45,201 nt of DNA from assembly GCA_032718475.1 (NCBI GenBank), contig JAUCBJ010001920.1:1-45201 (forward strand). Reading direction: 5' to 3'. Shown here piece by piece: positions 32,551-43,602 of the stretch (the first letter of the stretch is position 1; each line of letters begins with the position of its first letter). The translations under genes were made by a program, and so were the position numbers. Under the pieces are notes generated by a model. The model worked only from the letters and a program-made list of their open reading frames with translations. It was not told where the DNA came from and made no database searches. The DNA is from Nemertoderma westbladi. Its lineage: Eukaryota; Xenacoelomorpha; Nemertodermatida; Nemertodermatidae.

Positions 32551-32970
32551 CTAGGAACATCCTATTGTTCGTTTTCGCTTAGTTGCTGAGATCCTCTCGT
32601 CCCACAAATTCCAGGATTCTATAAAGGCATTCTGCTGGACTAGTTCCGTGGCCGGAATAGTGTTCGGTGTTCTGCGAACAGAGAACCTAATCAGTTTAGG
32701 GCCCTGACCGTCCAGTGGAATCTGGGTAAGTGTCTTCTCAGAACTTCGTTGAATATGGACCAGAGTTGTTTCCAGAATATTTATTAACCTATGGTAATAT
32801 GGTGGTAGGGTTTGTGAACTAGTTATATTGGGGGGCGCTATACTGCGTGACGTTCTTACAAATGGACTATAACGACGTCTCATTTGGTCAATGTGGCGAT
32901 GGACAATGACACCGCACACTTCAACCGTGATAATTCTATTTCCGATGTATTGAACCACTTTACAAGGCAA
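32551..32970 (-). pseudogene. Gypsy integrase C-terminal region
   Basis: Open frame of 139 codons that begins with the end of the integrase: MPCKVVQYIGNRIITVEV, then VHRHIDQMRRRY. This is the W-x-G-V-x-x..RHVDQLR type ending of K02A2.6-like gypsy polyproteins (here the first Trp and Gly region is partly changed). The rest is Ser, Pro and Arg-rich tail with no domain. The frame is separate from the integrase core at 33090-33435. Confidence 0.7.
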
Positions 32971-33089
32971 CCAACGCTCATAGTGCCCAGATAATCGTGA
33001 ATAATTACGTATCCTTACAGCTTCACCAATAACGTAAGGACTATTTTTGGGTCCTTGATCTTTGCTAGGAAGTTGATCAGTCTATCTTA

Positions 33090-33760
33090 TCAGGTCTTTT
33101 GCTTGTACGCAAACACCAACTCAGCGGGTGTTTTCCCATTTGATTTTATTGCATTATGGTCAAACACCATGAATCTACTTATACGATCTGCCATAGATAA
33201 TTTTTCATTATCATCTTCTTGTTTCTTTAATGACGATTTGAATGATTGCACTAGTCTCTCAGCTGCACAATTACAACACGGTTTATATGGTGGTGAGGGC
33301 CATCGGTTAATGCCATTTGCAATGCAAAAAGCCACCAATTCTTTGGCTCGGAATTGGGGACCATTATCTGATATGATAATATTAGGGATAGAGAAATCGG
33401 CGAAAAATTTTCGAAGTTCAGTTCAGTTACTATAGCTGCTGTTGCTGTGTTGGGAAGGATAACTCGAGACCATTTTGTCTTGACACAATTCTATTCCTAA
33501 GAAGATTGTCGATTCGTATTCTGCAAAGTCAAGATGTATTCTTTCAAATGGTTCTTTCGGTTCTGGCATTGGACATGTTGTAACATGAACCTCTTTCACA
33601 CATCTATGGCAACTTTTATAACATTTCACATATAGTTCTATATCTTTGGAGATTCCCAACCACCAAACTATATTACGAGCAGTTTCTTTCATTCGTCGTG
33701 TGCAAATATGTGGTCCATGGAGCTCTTGGAGAACATTCTTCTGAAGTGATGTTGGGATTA
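33090..33760 (-). pseudogene. Gypsy integrase: zinc-binding and catalytic core
   Basis: The reverse strand first shows an HHCC-type zinc-binding region (LHGPHICTRRMKETARNI to CHRC, about 33720-33595), then HLDFAEYE with the first core Asp, then after a frame break SDNGPQF with the second Asp (about 33375-33355), and then PPYKPCCNCAAERLVQSFK with the conserved Glu (about 33290-33235). Serine-Asn-Gly in the usual motif before the Glu is changed to Cys-Asn-Cys. DDE residues are thus still readable, but at least one frameshift separates them. Confidence 0.8.
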
Positions 33761-34146
33761 TTGTTGCTGTTCCTCTTCATAAAATTCCATCATTACTGGA
33801 TAGTTCAATGTCAATCATTAAAGGTTTGTAATCATTAAGAGCTTTTTCCTTTGCAATTCTGGAATTTGGACAGTTTAAATGCTGTAGTATTAATTTTAAA
33901 ATGTTATCATTAGCAGTGGCTGCTTTTAAACCATCTCGATTTAATGGAAATCTCGAATGTTTTGCTCTTCTTGAATATCAAAGCATTTGATATCAATGTC
34001 ATCATCTACAATGCTACCTGGTTGCGAAATTCGAGTAAAACAATCGGATGTGTTCAATTGTGACTTTATGTATGACATAGGACATTTATGTATGACATTT
34101 ATATAGGACGACAACTCCATTGCCCAGTGCTAAAGCTGGCAGACTG

Positions 34147-34742
34147 CTAGAGCTGGCAATGCCTTTGAAGGTGATAATATAATATATGTTGGAGAGGCTC
34201 GTTGTCGGTAATCAAATTGAATTTTCTAACTATTAAATAATTTCTGAATTTACGAATTCCACTAATGATAGTAACGATCAAGTTGTGAAGAGCGCTTCTG
34301 ACATTGTGATAGAGAAGCAGACATGAATTCGATAGGGCATAGATTTCCTTCAGTATTCTTTTGTAACAATATTGCAGATATTGTCTGTTCTGAAGCATCT
34401 GTAATTAGATGTGTTTCTTTTCTTGTATCAAAAAAACAAAGCATTGTATATTTTGTAATGGACCGTTCCAGGTTGGTAAAAAGCCTTACTTTCAATTATG
34501 GTCCGCAAAAACTTATTTCCTTTCTCTAACATTTTGTAAATGGGTTGGCCCATTTCTGCATAATTCGGGATGAACTTTCTCAAATAGTTGAAGAATCCTA
34601 AAGCTGACTGAAGCTCTTTGGCAGTTGAAGGTTCCTGCAATTTCACTACAGCTTCAATTTTGTCTTTATCACTTATCAGGAGCGATTCCATGTTTCGAAA
34701 TGACATGACCACAGAATTTGACTTCATCCTGTAAAAATGCAC
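34147..34742 (-). pseudogene. Gypsy RT connection and RNase H fragments
   Basis: Three overlapping reverse frames. The first (34742-34428) has the RT thumb/connection: AVVKLQEPSTAKELQSALGF and NYLRKFIPNYAEMGQPIYKM. The second (34495-34262) has RNase H TDASEQTISAILLQK and PIEFMSASLS. The third (34398-34147) has the later RNase H block KFRNYLIVRKFNLITDNEPL. Two frame changes break what was a single domain string, so the copy is inactive. Confidence 0.85.
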
Positions 34743-34770
34743 ACTTTTCTTTCCATAACGTTAGGTTTCG

Positions 34771-35290
34771 TTATTGTAATTGTTTGAGAACTTTGCAATG
34801 TCTCTCTAAATGATCCTGACGATTTGTAACTGTTATTACTATTTCGTCCATGTAAGCAGCAATGGATTCTTTACAGTCGACTTCTTGAAGTACCTCATCA
34901 ACAACCTTTAAACACTTAGTGCTGGCAGTTTTTATCCCATAAGGAACACGAGTTGGTATTAAGAGTCCAAGTGGAGTATTTAAAGTCGTAAGTAGTTGGG
35001 AATGATGATCTAGAGGAAGCTGATGGTAGGCTTCTCTTAGGTCAATCACTGTAAACTCTTCTCCACCTTCTAGTTTTGCTGCAATTTCGTCAAATGTAGG
35101 TAAGTGAAATGGATCATCTATGATATGTGGATTTAATGTACTTTTATAATCCCCACAGACTCGTATTTTGTCACCTATACCAGGTTTTTTTGTGACAACA
35201 AGTGGGGCAGCCCATTCAATGTTTTCATTTGGAAGTGGTTTATGAAGGCTGCCCTTGTCAATATCTGACTGTAATATTTCTTTCTCGCGA
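34771..35290 (-). pseudogene. Gypsy reverse transcriptase domain
   Basis: A continuous reverse frame from about 35290 to 34771 gives the standard RT order: EWAAPLVVTKKPG, KIRVCGDYKSTLN, FTVIDLREAYHQLPLDHHSQ (first catalytic Asp), TTLNTPLGL, VPYGIKTAST, and AYMDEIVI in place of the usual YxDD. The second Asp of the catalytic pair is Glu, which would be expected to cripple the enzyme. The ATG at 35049 is internal to the domain. Confidence 0.9.
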
Positions 35291-35790
35291 AATGCGTGGG
35301 AGACAGTTCTACACTTTTAAAACTTGGGCTGGGCATTCACTTTTAAACTAACATTAGCTGGCGTCCTAATCCATCAAATACATTTCTGTTATTTTCAAGA
35401 ATAGTTTCTAAGGCATTCTCCTGTTTACTAAGTACTTCACTATGAATGGAGCAGTTTCTACTAGCTTTACCACTCATTCTCCAAACGTATCCACCCAATT
35501 TTCCAAAAAGTAGTGTATTCACTTTTCAATTTATCACTAGTAATGGTAGATTATTAACTGTCAGAAGACCCATAATTTGGGATTATTTTAGAAAATAGTA
35601 CCATTAACCCATTATATCTCGTTTTTCAAAATTGCATGCCTCTTCGTAATTTCGTGCAACTTGAATCGCGGTAGCAAAATCTGTAGGTTTTGACCGCATC
35701 AATTTTGTAGCTATAGATTCATTCGCTATGCCTCCAAGCAATTGTTCTTTCAGCCTGCTGTCCCAGCTTTTGTTCCCAGCTATTGTTCTT
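35291..35790 (-). other. Gypsy protease region, unreadable
   Basis: Lies where the protease and start of pol should be. I see fragments with stops in all frames and no clear D-S/T-G motif. Confidence 0.4.
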
Positions 35791-36006
35791 TCAGCCAGCT
35801 TTCAGCCTGCTTGTTCCAAATTCACAGTAGCGTGACAAGGAACGTACATGTTTAACAAAATCAGTTACAGATTCTGCAGACAATTTCTGCAATCTAATAA
35901 ATTTACGTACTTCAGTCTCTTGGTTTATAGATGTTTGAAAATAATCATTGAGAGCATATATAATGACTGTAAATATAGCATCATTGACGTCTACTGGGTA
36001 AATCAT
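35791..36006 (-). pseudogene. Gypsy gag fragment
   Basis: A 71-codon reverse frame with LNDYFQTSINQETEVRKFI and ESVTDFVKHVRSLSRYCEFG. This is the 'YF.P..N...E...F..L.Q...E.V..FV..LR.L...C.FG' pattern of gypsy gag capsid regions. Only this piece of gag survives; sequence upstream of it is missing or replaced by the LINE. Confidence 0.7.
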
Positions 36007-36276
36007 ATCTATTATTATTTCAAGGAGGTCAGTTCCATAATTTGAAATTAAAATTTTCCATACTAAAACAAGGACGGTGGTGACTGCTGTACTGGGGTTG
36101 GTATACTGCTGTACTGGTGTATGTTAATGGAATAGAGTCTGCATACTGCTAGGCCTAACTGCCATTAATTTCTGTATTTACTTTTTTCGCGAACATAAAC
36201 GACTCAGATTATTGCTGTAAACCGCACTCAGTCGTCGAGAAAGTAGTCTCCGATATCAATTATACTCTCGACCATC

Positions 36277-37025
36277 ATGCCTCAAAAATCCACTAAAGAC
36301 AACGTTACTCGATCGAGTTCCCGCACTGCCTCGCCCCACCTCGATGCCGATATCGACGCGACCGGTACCGTTACCGGTTCAGGTGCAAACCAAATTGCTG
36401 AGGTCCTAGCTGCTATTTCTGCATTAAACCGCGAACTGTCCATTATCAAGTCTGATATTACCGTAGGCTAATTAAAAAGGAAACAGCCGGACTTGCCGAA
36501 ATCAAATTGCGTGTCGAAGCTATGGAAAGCAAAATCAATGTTGCTATCCCGGAGAAACTGTCTGCACTTGATGATCGTATCGATGATCTTGAGCAACACT
36601 CACGGAACTATAACTTGTTAGTACACGGTGTAGGAGAGGAAAATTCGCTGACGGAATCGATTCAACTCCTCAGTTTAAATAAACAAGACATTGATAACTT
36701 CCATCGCCTGGGAGCCAAGCGTAACGATCCACGGTCTAAACCTCGCGCGATTATTATTCGATTCGTAAGCAGGATGCGCCGCGATCAGGTGATGAAAGAG
36801 AAAAAGGGCAAACTAGCGAGCGGGGCTTATATTACGGAACATCTCACGGTGCACCGGGCCTCGTTGCTACGCACTCTAAAGGATCTAAAAAAGAAGGGGA
36901 GCCTCCATTCTGCCTACTCTGTTAATGGAGTTATTCTCGCTAAGGTTGAAGAACAACAACGTCCGATTCGAATAACCTGTGCGGACGACATTCAAATCAA
37001 GTTGGGGATCCCGATTACTATCTAA
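36277..37025 (+). pseudogene. LINE ORF1, one frameshift
   Basis: Starts at an ATG (ACCATCATGC). The first 65 codons are Ser/Thr-rich, then a coiled coil (IAEVLAAISALNRELSIIKS). A frame change at about 36460-36472 moves the sequence into another frame, which stays open to the stop at 37023. After it the coiled coil goes on (ESKINVAIPEKLSALDDRID), followed by an RRM-like part with HSRNYNLLVHGVGEE and the C-terminal domain (DNFHRLGAKRNDPRSKPRAI, VKFVS-like strand IIIRFVSRMRRD, ITEHLTVHRASLL). ORF1 proteins bind the element's RNA and act as chaperones. Only one single-base change is needed to explain the break. Confidence 0.85.
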
Positions 37026-37349
37026 TCATGTGTTATCCTCCACTGTTTATTTTATTTCGGTAACTTAACAGCTGGGAATCTTAGTCCTAGCCCCAGGAAC
37101 CTGGATTACTTAATCTGACAACTTTATATTACTTCACAAATACGTATAAACAAATTTCCCCATCCGTAAATCTAATACGGCAGATTGGCCGAGCAGATAT
37201 GCACTTATTATATGCATTAATTTAGCTGCTAGGTTTATCTTTTAGTAGTTCCGTAGTGTTTAACGGTAAGCATTTTTCGTATCATTTTTAGTACCAATTC
37301 AAATACCTGCGACAGGAGATAAGGACAACAGTACTTCCACCCTTTTCCC

Positions 37350-38549
37350 ATGAGCCTACCCAACCAACTAACATGCGATTTCTGTTTTACCCCATTACTA
37401 AATATAGAACCAAAAATACTTTGTGCTATTTGTAATAATATCTACCATCTACCTTGCGGAACCCACTTAATTAACGATAATAACTTAAATAATATATTTT
37501 GTACTTTTTGTTATATAGAAACTTTTCCATTCTCATCCGTCCCAGACAGTGACACCGATATTTTTTATGTTAAGGATGATGACAACTTTGACTTACCCTA
37601 TAACTTCGACGAATACGACAGTACATTCAAAAATATAGACCCTGACCAAAATTTAGACTCCAATAACACAGACGGAAAATATTTTTCAGAATCAAAATTT
37701 AATAATCTACCGCACGATAACTCCATATCAATATATAACCTCAATTGTAGAAGTCTTAATAAAAATTTTAGTGCCACCAACGACTACCTAAACCTCATTG
37801 ACAAGCAATTTGACGTACTTTCTTTTACCGAAACATTTATAACTGACGACACTGATCTCACTCCTCTACGTATACACGGATACTCACTGCCAATTACTAA
37901 CAACAGACAATACGGAAAACGTCAGAGGGGCGGGACAGCCATATACCTAAAAAACGGACTAGACTACACACACCGTACAGATATTACAATTGAACACTGC
38001 GAATCTTCTTGGGTTAGTATTTCTAGAACAAAAAAATCTAAAAATCTAAAACCAATATTAATAGGCAACATCTATCGCCCTGATTCCTGCGATCTAAATA
38101 ATTTTATAGAAAATGTCAACAATTTACTTTATAATTTATCAACTCAAAATCTTGACGTTATTTTAACCGGCGATTTCAATTTAGACCTTTTAAAAAAATC
38201 AAACAACGCTATTAAATACCTACAAGTTTTAGAATCATATTCCTTCGAACAACTAATTAAAGTCCCAACTAGAATAACCCCCCATTCCAAAACTCTACTT
38301 GATCACATTTCAACAAATATACGAGATAAAATAATAACTCCCGGTGTTTTCCTTGCAGAAGTAGGTACAACTGACCACTTAGGTACATTTATTACAATTC
38401 AAAATTACTCATGTTTTTTTAACCCACCTGAAACACGTTACACTTACGACTATTCTAAATTTAACAAAGAAAACTATCTAAACGATTTGCGAGAAACCAG
38501 TTTGTGGACATATAAAAATGATGATGATGATGACCATAGGACTGATTAA
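37350..38549 (+). pseudogene. LINE ORF2, PHD finger and EEP endonuclease half
   Basis: 399 codons from an ATG in good context. Residues 9-54 hold a textbook PHD-type cluster: C9-C12-C25-C28-H33-C36-C51-C54. Next is the endonuclease domain that nicks the target: N132 in NLNCRSLN, E161 in SFTETFI, RGGTAIYLKNG, GNIYRPDSC, LTGDFNLDL, and TTDHLGTF (SDH variant). The frame ends in a run of Asp coded by a (GAT)n microsatellite and stops at 38547. The RT half follows in another frame, with 32 bases of overlap. The spacer that usually links endonuclease and RT looks shortened here. Confidence 0.9.
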
Positions 38550-40488
38550 GTCGTCAATAACTAAAAATAAAATGTACGCCGCTCTCTCAAAAAATACGAC
38601 AGAAGAAAAATTAAAGGAGTATAAAAAATACCGTAACAAATTTTCGAAAACTCTAAAATCTGCGGAAAAATTATATTATGCAAAAGAATTCGACAAAAAC
38701 AAAAATAATATGAGAAAAACATGGAATACAATAAATTCAGCTTTAAACAGGTCAAAACCGAAAACTTCACCAAAAAAACTAATTATTACTGATAAGAATG
38801 GAAATAATAAAGAAATTACTAACCCCGAGGAAATCTGCAGTGTTTTTAACAACCACTTTGCTACTATAGGAACTCGACTGGCACAAGAGATACCCACAAC
38901 AAACAGAAACCCAATACGTTATATAAACCACAAAAAACCAAACTCCTTCTCACTTGTTGAAACCTCTAACACTGAAACTATTTACAACATACTAGATCTC
39001 AATAACTCAAGTTCAACTAACGACAGCTTCCCCATCACTCTAGTTAAATTAGCAGCGTACGATATTGCACCACATTTGACATATCTGATAAATCTCTCTA
39101 TTAAAACCGGTTCATTCCCATCCACTCTTAAATCTGCTAAAATTACCCCAGTTTTTAAATCCGGCGTCCCTACTGACAAAAATAATTACAGACCCATATC
39201 AATATTACCTGTATTCAGTAAACTCTTTGAACGCGTAATCAACTCCCAACTAATCTCATATCTAGACAAGTACTCCATACTCTCACAATACCAATACGGA
39301 TTTCGAAAACAATCTACAACAACAGATGCCATACTGACTGTAACCGAAAAATTACAAAATATTCTAGAATTACAAGAATCTGCCTGTTTGATATCAATAG
39401 ATCTTAAGAAAGCCTTCGATACTTTACAACACAATATTCTCTTAAACAAACTAGACAGCTATGGCATACGTGGAACCCCCCACAAACTAATAACTAGCTA
39501 CTTACACAACCGAACACACTCAGTTTACATAGGCAACACTCACTCAGAACCGATACTGGCCCCCTGCGGTACCCCCCAGGGGGCTATACTCAGCGCTACG
39601 CTATTCTTAATTTACATAAACGACTTACCGAACTGTACATCACTTCACTCAACTTTATTTGCCGACGATACAAACCTACTTTACAATCACAAAGACCTTG
39701 AAATACTAACTGAAACTGTAAATACCGAACTTAATAAAATTGATCTATGGCTAACCGACAACCAACTATCATTAAATCTTAAAAAAACAGAGTATCTATT
39801 TTTTACAAATAAAAAAGAAACAAAACACAATAATATAAAAATACGTAATCAACCAATAAAAAATGTAAATGAAACAAAATTTTTAGGAATTTGGATAGAC
39901 AGAAAGTTATCTTGGAAAAATCATTGTGCTTATGTTTTGAAGAAAATCTCAAAATCAGCTGGTATATTTTTTAAACTCCGACACACTCTACCACTACGTA
40001 TATTAAAATTACTTTACTGTTCACTGATACAACCTTACATTAATTACGGTATAGTGATCTGGGGTAACGCTCAATCTACACATACGAAACCTATTAAAAT
40101 TAAAATAAATAAACTAGTCAGAGCTATTACCTTCAGTCACTACAGGGAACACGCATCACCACTCTACAAACAATTAGATATACTACCGATTGAACAACTG
40201 CATTTTCTTGAAACAGCTAAACTAATGTGGGAAATCCACAATAACAAAAAACAAAATTTTATCACTTCGTTGTTTCAACAAACATCTACTGTACATACTT
40301 ACAACACAAGATCAACAACAAAAAAAAGCTACTATGTACCACGGACCCGACTACTACAAGGACAGAAATCATTAAAATATAACGGTGTCATTGTCTGGAA
40401 CACGCTAGATGTAGATATGAAACAAAGTAAATCGAAAAAATCATTAGGAAGAAAATTAAAAAATAAACTAATAAATGAGCTACAGTAA
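38518..40488 (+). pseudogene. LINE ORF2, reverse transcriptase half
   Basis: Open for 656 codons from the (ATG)n microsatellite to a stop at 40486. It starts with linker sequence GLIKSSITKNKMYAAL and EEICSVFNNHFATIG. RT motifs follow: ITPVFKSGVPTDKNNYRPIS, QYGFRKQSTTTDAI, ISIDLKKAFDTLQHNILL, GTPQGAILSATLFLIYINDL (about residue 350), LFADDTNLL with the FADD catalytic pair at 381-384, and NETKFLGIWIDRKLSW. The C-terminal part holds the usual YGIVIWG and HTYNTRS blocks. All catalytic residues appear intact. The protein would prime reverse transcription at the nicked target. It is separated from its endonuclease by a frame break at the GAT repeat. Confidence 0.92.
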
Positions 40489-40894
40489 GATAAAATACAA
40501 GAAAATAAAATACAAAAAAATACAAAATATTGCGATTTTATCCAGTTTCATATCCTAAAAATACAAATTAAATTAATTGAATAAAAAGTAAAATAAATAT
40601 ACAGTACTTTGTGGGAAAAACGAAAAAATGGAAATCGCCTGAGCTGTTGCTGGTTGGATAGGCTAGTACCACCCCACCCACCCCCCCCCCCCCCCCCCCC
40701 CGAACTGGTCGTTGATAGCAGTTGACAAAACTAGCTTCGGCTACTGCCAACTACTATCAGTGCACTATTATTATCAACATTCAAATTTAATAAATTGTTA
40801 AATGCTTACCCTGCGAATTAAAAACTCGCAATTATGCAATTATTGTTATAATTATTGTGTACGACCACTCGGTATAAATAAATAAATAAATCTC
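40489..40894 (+). other. LINE 3' UTR with C21 tract
   Basis: AT-rich, with a C21 tract at 40681-40701 and ending in AATAAATAAATAAAT. The AATAAA string may serve as poly(A) signal. Confidence 0.7.

Positions 40895-40922
<28 letters not shown>
40895..40922 (+). repeat. LINE poly(A) tail, 28 nt
   Basis: Run of 28 A directly after AATAAATCTC, marking the 3' end of the element. Confidence 0.9.
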
Positions 40923-40925
<3 letters not shown>

Positions 40926-41120
40926 CCTTTTTATCTTCTTCAGGAGGTATTCTTCTACAGTATTTATAATTGTATTTCTTATTTCCCTCCTAGGCCGATT
41001 ATATACCTGTGATTATATACCTGATGATATACCTGTACTTGTAATACCGGTGGAAGAAAAAACGAATGTACGGTAGGCTGGTTGGTAGGTGGAAGTCTTG
41101 AAAGCAACGGTTATCACAGT

Positions 41121-41235
41121 GTGCCGACAGTTTCGGCGTTACGTTGTGCCGACAGTGTCGGCTTTACGTTGTGCTGACAGTGTCGGCGTTACGTTGTGCC
41201 GACAGTGTCGGCGTTACGTTGTGCCGACAATGTCT
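41121..41235. repeat. 25-bp palindromic tandem repeat, 4.6 copies
   Basis: Units start at 41121, 41146, 41171, 41196 and 41221. Each contains GCCGACAGTGTCGGC, a 7+1+7 palindrome (first unit TTTCGGC, third GCTGACA), followed by GTTACGTT. The last unit is cut at GTGCCGACAATGTC. Confidence 0.95.
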
Positions 41236-41966
41236 TCATTTTCAAAATTTTCATTTCTCATTTCATTTTCAACATTTTCAAAAAAAATATAAATTTTCAG
41301 CATGAAAAAGAAATCTTATTAAAACATAGTAATAATTTAATTTAATATAAAATATTTTCTAACTGTTTCCAAGATACAGATGAATTTAAAAAAATTATAA
41401 ATGCCCCTCCCCCCGCGCCCCAGACCTGATAAGGTTAAAGGGGGCCTTTTATACAGTCCCAATTCCAATAAGCGTTAACTTGGCCATTTTGGCGGCCAAA
41501 ATGACCAAATAAATGTAGTGTATGGGCTATTGGTCATTTTGGCGAGGCGTTTTAACTCGACTCAGCTAAATCCAGACTGTCTGTCTCCTTGGCCATCTAT
41601 TTGGTTGTTCTGACTAAATGTCGGCTCGCTTTCATTTTTATTATTGACAGATACCCCAAGATGAGTTGGGCCTTGCAGTATTGGAGACCACCTACTGAGG
41701 CATTGATACAGCACACAGGCTATTAAGGGAGTTGAATGTGGCTTTGTTAAAGGAGGAGAATGTATAATAATCTGATTGTGTGTTATATTGTGTTATTATT
41801 AAGATATCCACTTCTCACCTTGCCCTGCTCATTTGTGTAGCTTCAGTATATAGTCATTATTATGAAATGGTGACAGTGTCTGAAGGCGTCCTAATTCTAG
41901 TTCTATAGTACCTGGGTCTGTTAGTTAGTTAGGTATAGTCACCCCCTGGTTCTCCGGCCGGGTTCA
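41236..41966. other. No gene; small hairpin near 41490
   Basis: GGCCATTTTGGC is directly followed by GGCCAAAATGACC (about 41483-41507) and a third related word, GGTCATTTTGGCG, follows at about 41541. No coding signal. Confidence 0.5.
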
Positions 41967-42358
41967 TTAGTTGAATGCGACCTTGTGAAGTCTTCCTTCC
42001 TCGCGTCGTATAGCAGGGTGGACATATTTTCGAATGAACACCTTCTTATAGTCATTGATACCATTCAACCTCTTAGCTTCCTGCAAAACCTTCAATCTGG
42101 ATGCTTTGCTGTGGAAGCTGAGAAGAGGAGGCTGTGAGGTGGCAAGGCTCTGTTGCTTGTTCCGCAATACTTTTCGAGTAGTTTCACGTTTTCCACTTTG
42201 ATTTCCACCGCACAATCGGAACACTCAATTGAGCTTAACAACTCCCTCACTTGATCCATATCTGTTAAACGTGGGTCACCTACTGACGAACTTGCTGCAG
42301 ATTCTTCGGGGATACCCGTACGACAAGGTTTAGTTGTCGCTCTGAAGCATCCATCCAT
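41967..42358 (-). pseudogene. LINE ORF1 fragment, minus strand
   Basis: Two overlapping reverse frames. The upstream one (42358-42092) has an acidic heptad-like stretch LTDMDQVRELLSSIECSDCA. The downstream one (42224-41967) reads LLSFHSKASRLKVLQEAKRL and then YKKVFIRKYVHPAIRREEGR. The second matches the 'strand, then VLx-AKxL, then YKNVFI-DxTxxxR' pattern of LINE ORF1 C-terminal domains. One frameshift joins them. It is isolated, with no endonuclease or RT nearby. Confidence 0.6.
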
Positions 42359-42766
42359 TCGATGAACGCCTGTTGATTGTTGATGATGCTGTATGCAGAC
42401 CTCAGATCACACTGTTACATGGCGAGAGGCCCATCTACTGTAGTTGGTACACTTATCAAAACTGATGTAGAACTTATATTTGAAATTTATTTTTTTTTGT
42501 ACTAAACGCAACACAAGTGTTGCGGTAAGGAGCCCTTTTCACCGAGTTATGAAGAGCCTGAAATTGGTAGGTTTTTTTGTATATGTTCGGTTTGTTTACC
42601 GTCGATTGGATCAACATTTCGGAGAGCTGGAGTAGAATTATAACCCGACATCGTGACACCTTTATTAGTATGTATTTGTGTGGATGTGGATATGTTTGTG
42701 GTTCCACTATAGCACGTCTATTCGAACGTCTCGCGGTATATAAATAAACGTACGTGTCGCGTCGCG
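42359..42766. other. No gene seen
   Basis: Nothing recognised; possibly the 5' side of the LINE remnant at 41967-42358. Confidence 0.35.
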
Positions 42767-42873
42767 CAGCACGAGCGGCTGCTTACTCGAGAACGGGTAA
42801 CCCGAGTACTTCACTCGCACAGCACGAGCGGCTGCTACTCGAGAACGGGTAACCCGAGTAGTTGACTCGTGCA
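42767..42873. repeat. ~54-bp tandem duplication with palindromic core
   Basis: CAGCACGAGCGGCTGC followed by ACTCGAGAACGGGTAACCCG occurs twice, about 53-54 bp apart. The ends TACTCG and CGAGTA pair, and CGGG/CCCG can form an inner stem. A third start, CAGCGCGAA, follows. Confidence 0.85.
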
Positions 42874-42879
42874 GCGCGA

Positions 42880-43076
42880 ATGCCCCACGAAAATTTTCAA
42901 AATATTGGAACTTTTCCTCTAGTAGGTCCATCCAAATTAGGTTAAAATTGAGTAAAGGCTTCAAAACGATTGAATTTTCCACTTCAGACAGACAAACAGA
43001 CGGACATGATATTAGGCCCTAATACTAATTGAAATTGTGCACTAGTAGCTTCGCTCGCTAATCGTGGCTCGTTCCA
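42880..43076 (+). mobile_element. Possible non-LTR/SINE 3' tail
   Basis: AAAATTTTCAAAATATTGGAA and a GACAGACAAACAGACGGACA microsatellite (about 42987-43006) are followed by a TAGTAGCTTCGCTCGCTAAT segment and CGTGGCTCG. The same kind of tail stands at 2594-2818. Family unknown. Confidence 0.35.
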
Positions 43077-43548
43077 CAGTATATTAATTTAATACAACGT
43101 ACGACGTTTCCCATAGTTCCATCTAACTTTTGTAAGTGGGTTATTTAATACGCATGACCATTCAGTTTGACAAAACATTAACAGTTTGTTTCATTATGTC
43201 AACTTAACAGCGTTCTGGTGAATTACTCGTAACGCTGCAAAGTACAGTGAAATTTAGAATACACATGTCAGTTGAGTTGAATGACTTGGTAAGACCATCA
43301 ATAGCCCCATAACACGAAAATTGCCATAGGCTCAATAATAGAAATACCAGCTGATGCGGATACGACAAAACTACAGAGAAGTATTTTACTTGCCAAGTTT
43401 TAGTAAGGTTGTGTTTACTCACTCACACATATCACAGACAGTAATCAAACATCAACTGTTTATAATGTATTACCCAGTCAGCTGAAAATCTCTTCCCAGT
43501 GAATTCTATAAGAATATCTATAATGTTATACTGGATCCAGGTGGAGAG

Positions 43549-43602
43549 CGCAAATGGAGCATTTGCGCCGTGCGAGTGCATGGCCGACGGCGTTGGCCAT
43601 GT
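43549..43602. repeat. Two adjacent short hairpins
   Basis: GCGCAAAT-GGAG-CATTTGCGC-type stem (about 43549-43569) is followed 10 bp later by CATGGCC...GGCCATG (about 43580-43602). Confidence 0.75.

Larger units (their letters stand above)
32551..36006 (-). mobile_element. Ty3/gypsy retrotransposon, degenerate copy
   Basis: On the minus strand, domain order gag, (protease region), RT, RNase H, integrase, then a C-terminal chromatin/DNA-binding module; this order is that of Ty3/gypsy and separates it from Ty1/copia. Each domain lies in short frames broken by frameshifts and stops. No LTR pair was found: the side beyond 36006 is occupied by a LINE, and the side below 32551 by a G-tract and the 460-bp repeats. 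The copy is therefore probably truncated at both ends and cannot move. Confidence 0.88.
36062..40922 (+). mobile_element. Near-complete LINE (Jockey/CR1-like superfamily)
   Basis: Contains a 5' leader, ORF1, ORF2 (PHD finger, endonuclease, RT), a 3' UTR with an (AAATA)n-like tail and a 28-nt poly(A). Length about 4.8 kb. Only two reading-frame breaks are visible, which suggests a fairly recent copy. The left border is estimated where the gypsy gag homology ends; no target-site duplication was found on inspection of the 5' side against the sequence after the poly(A). Confidence 0.85.
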
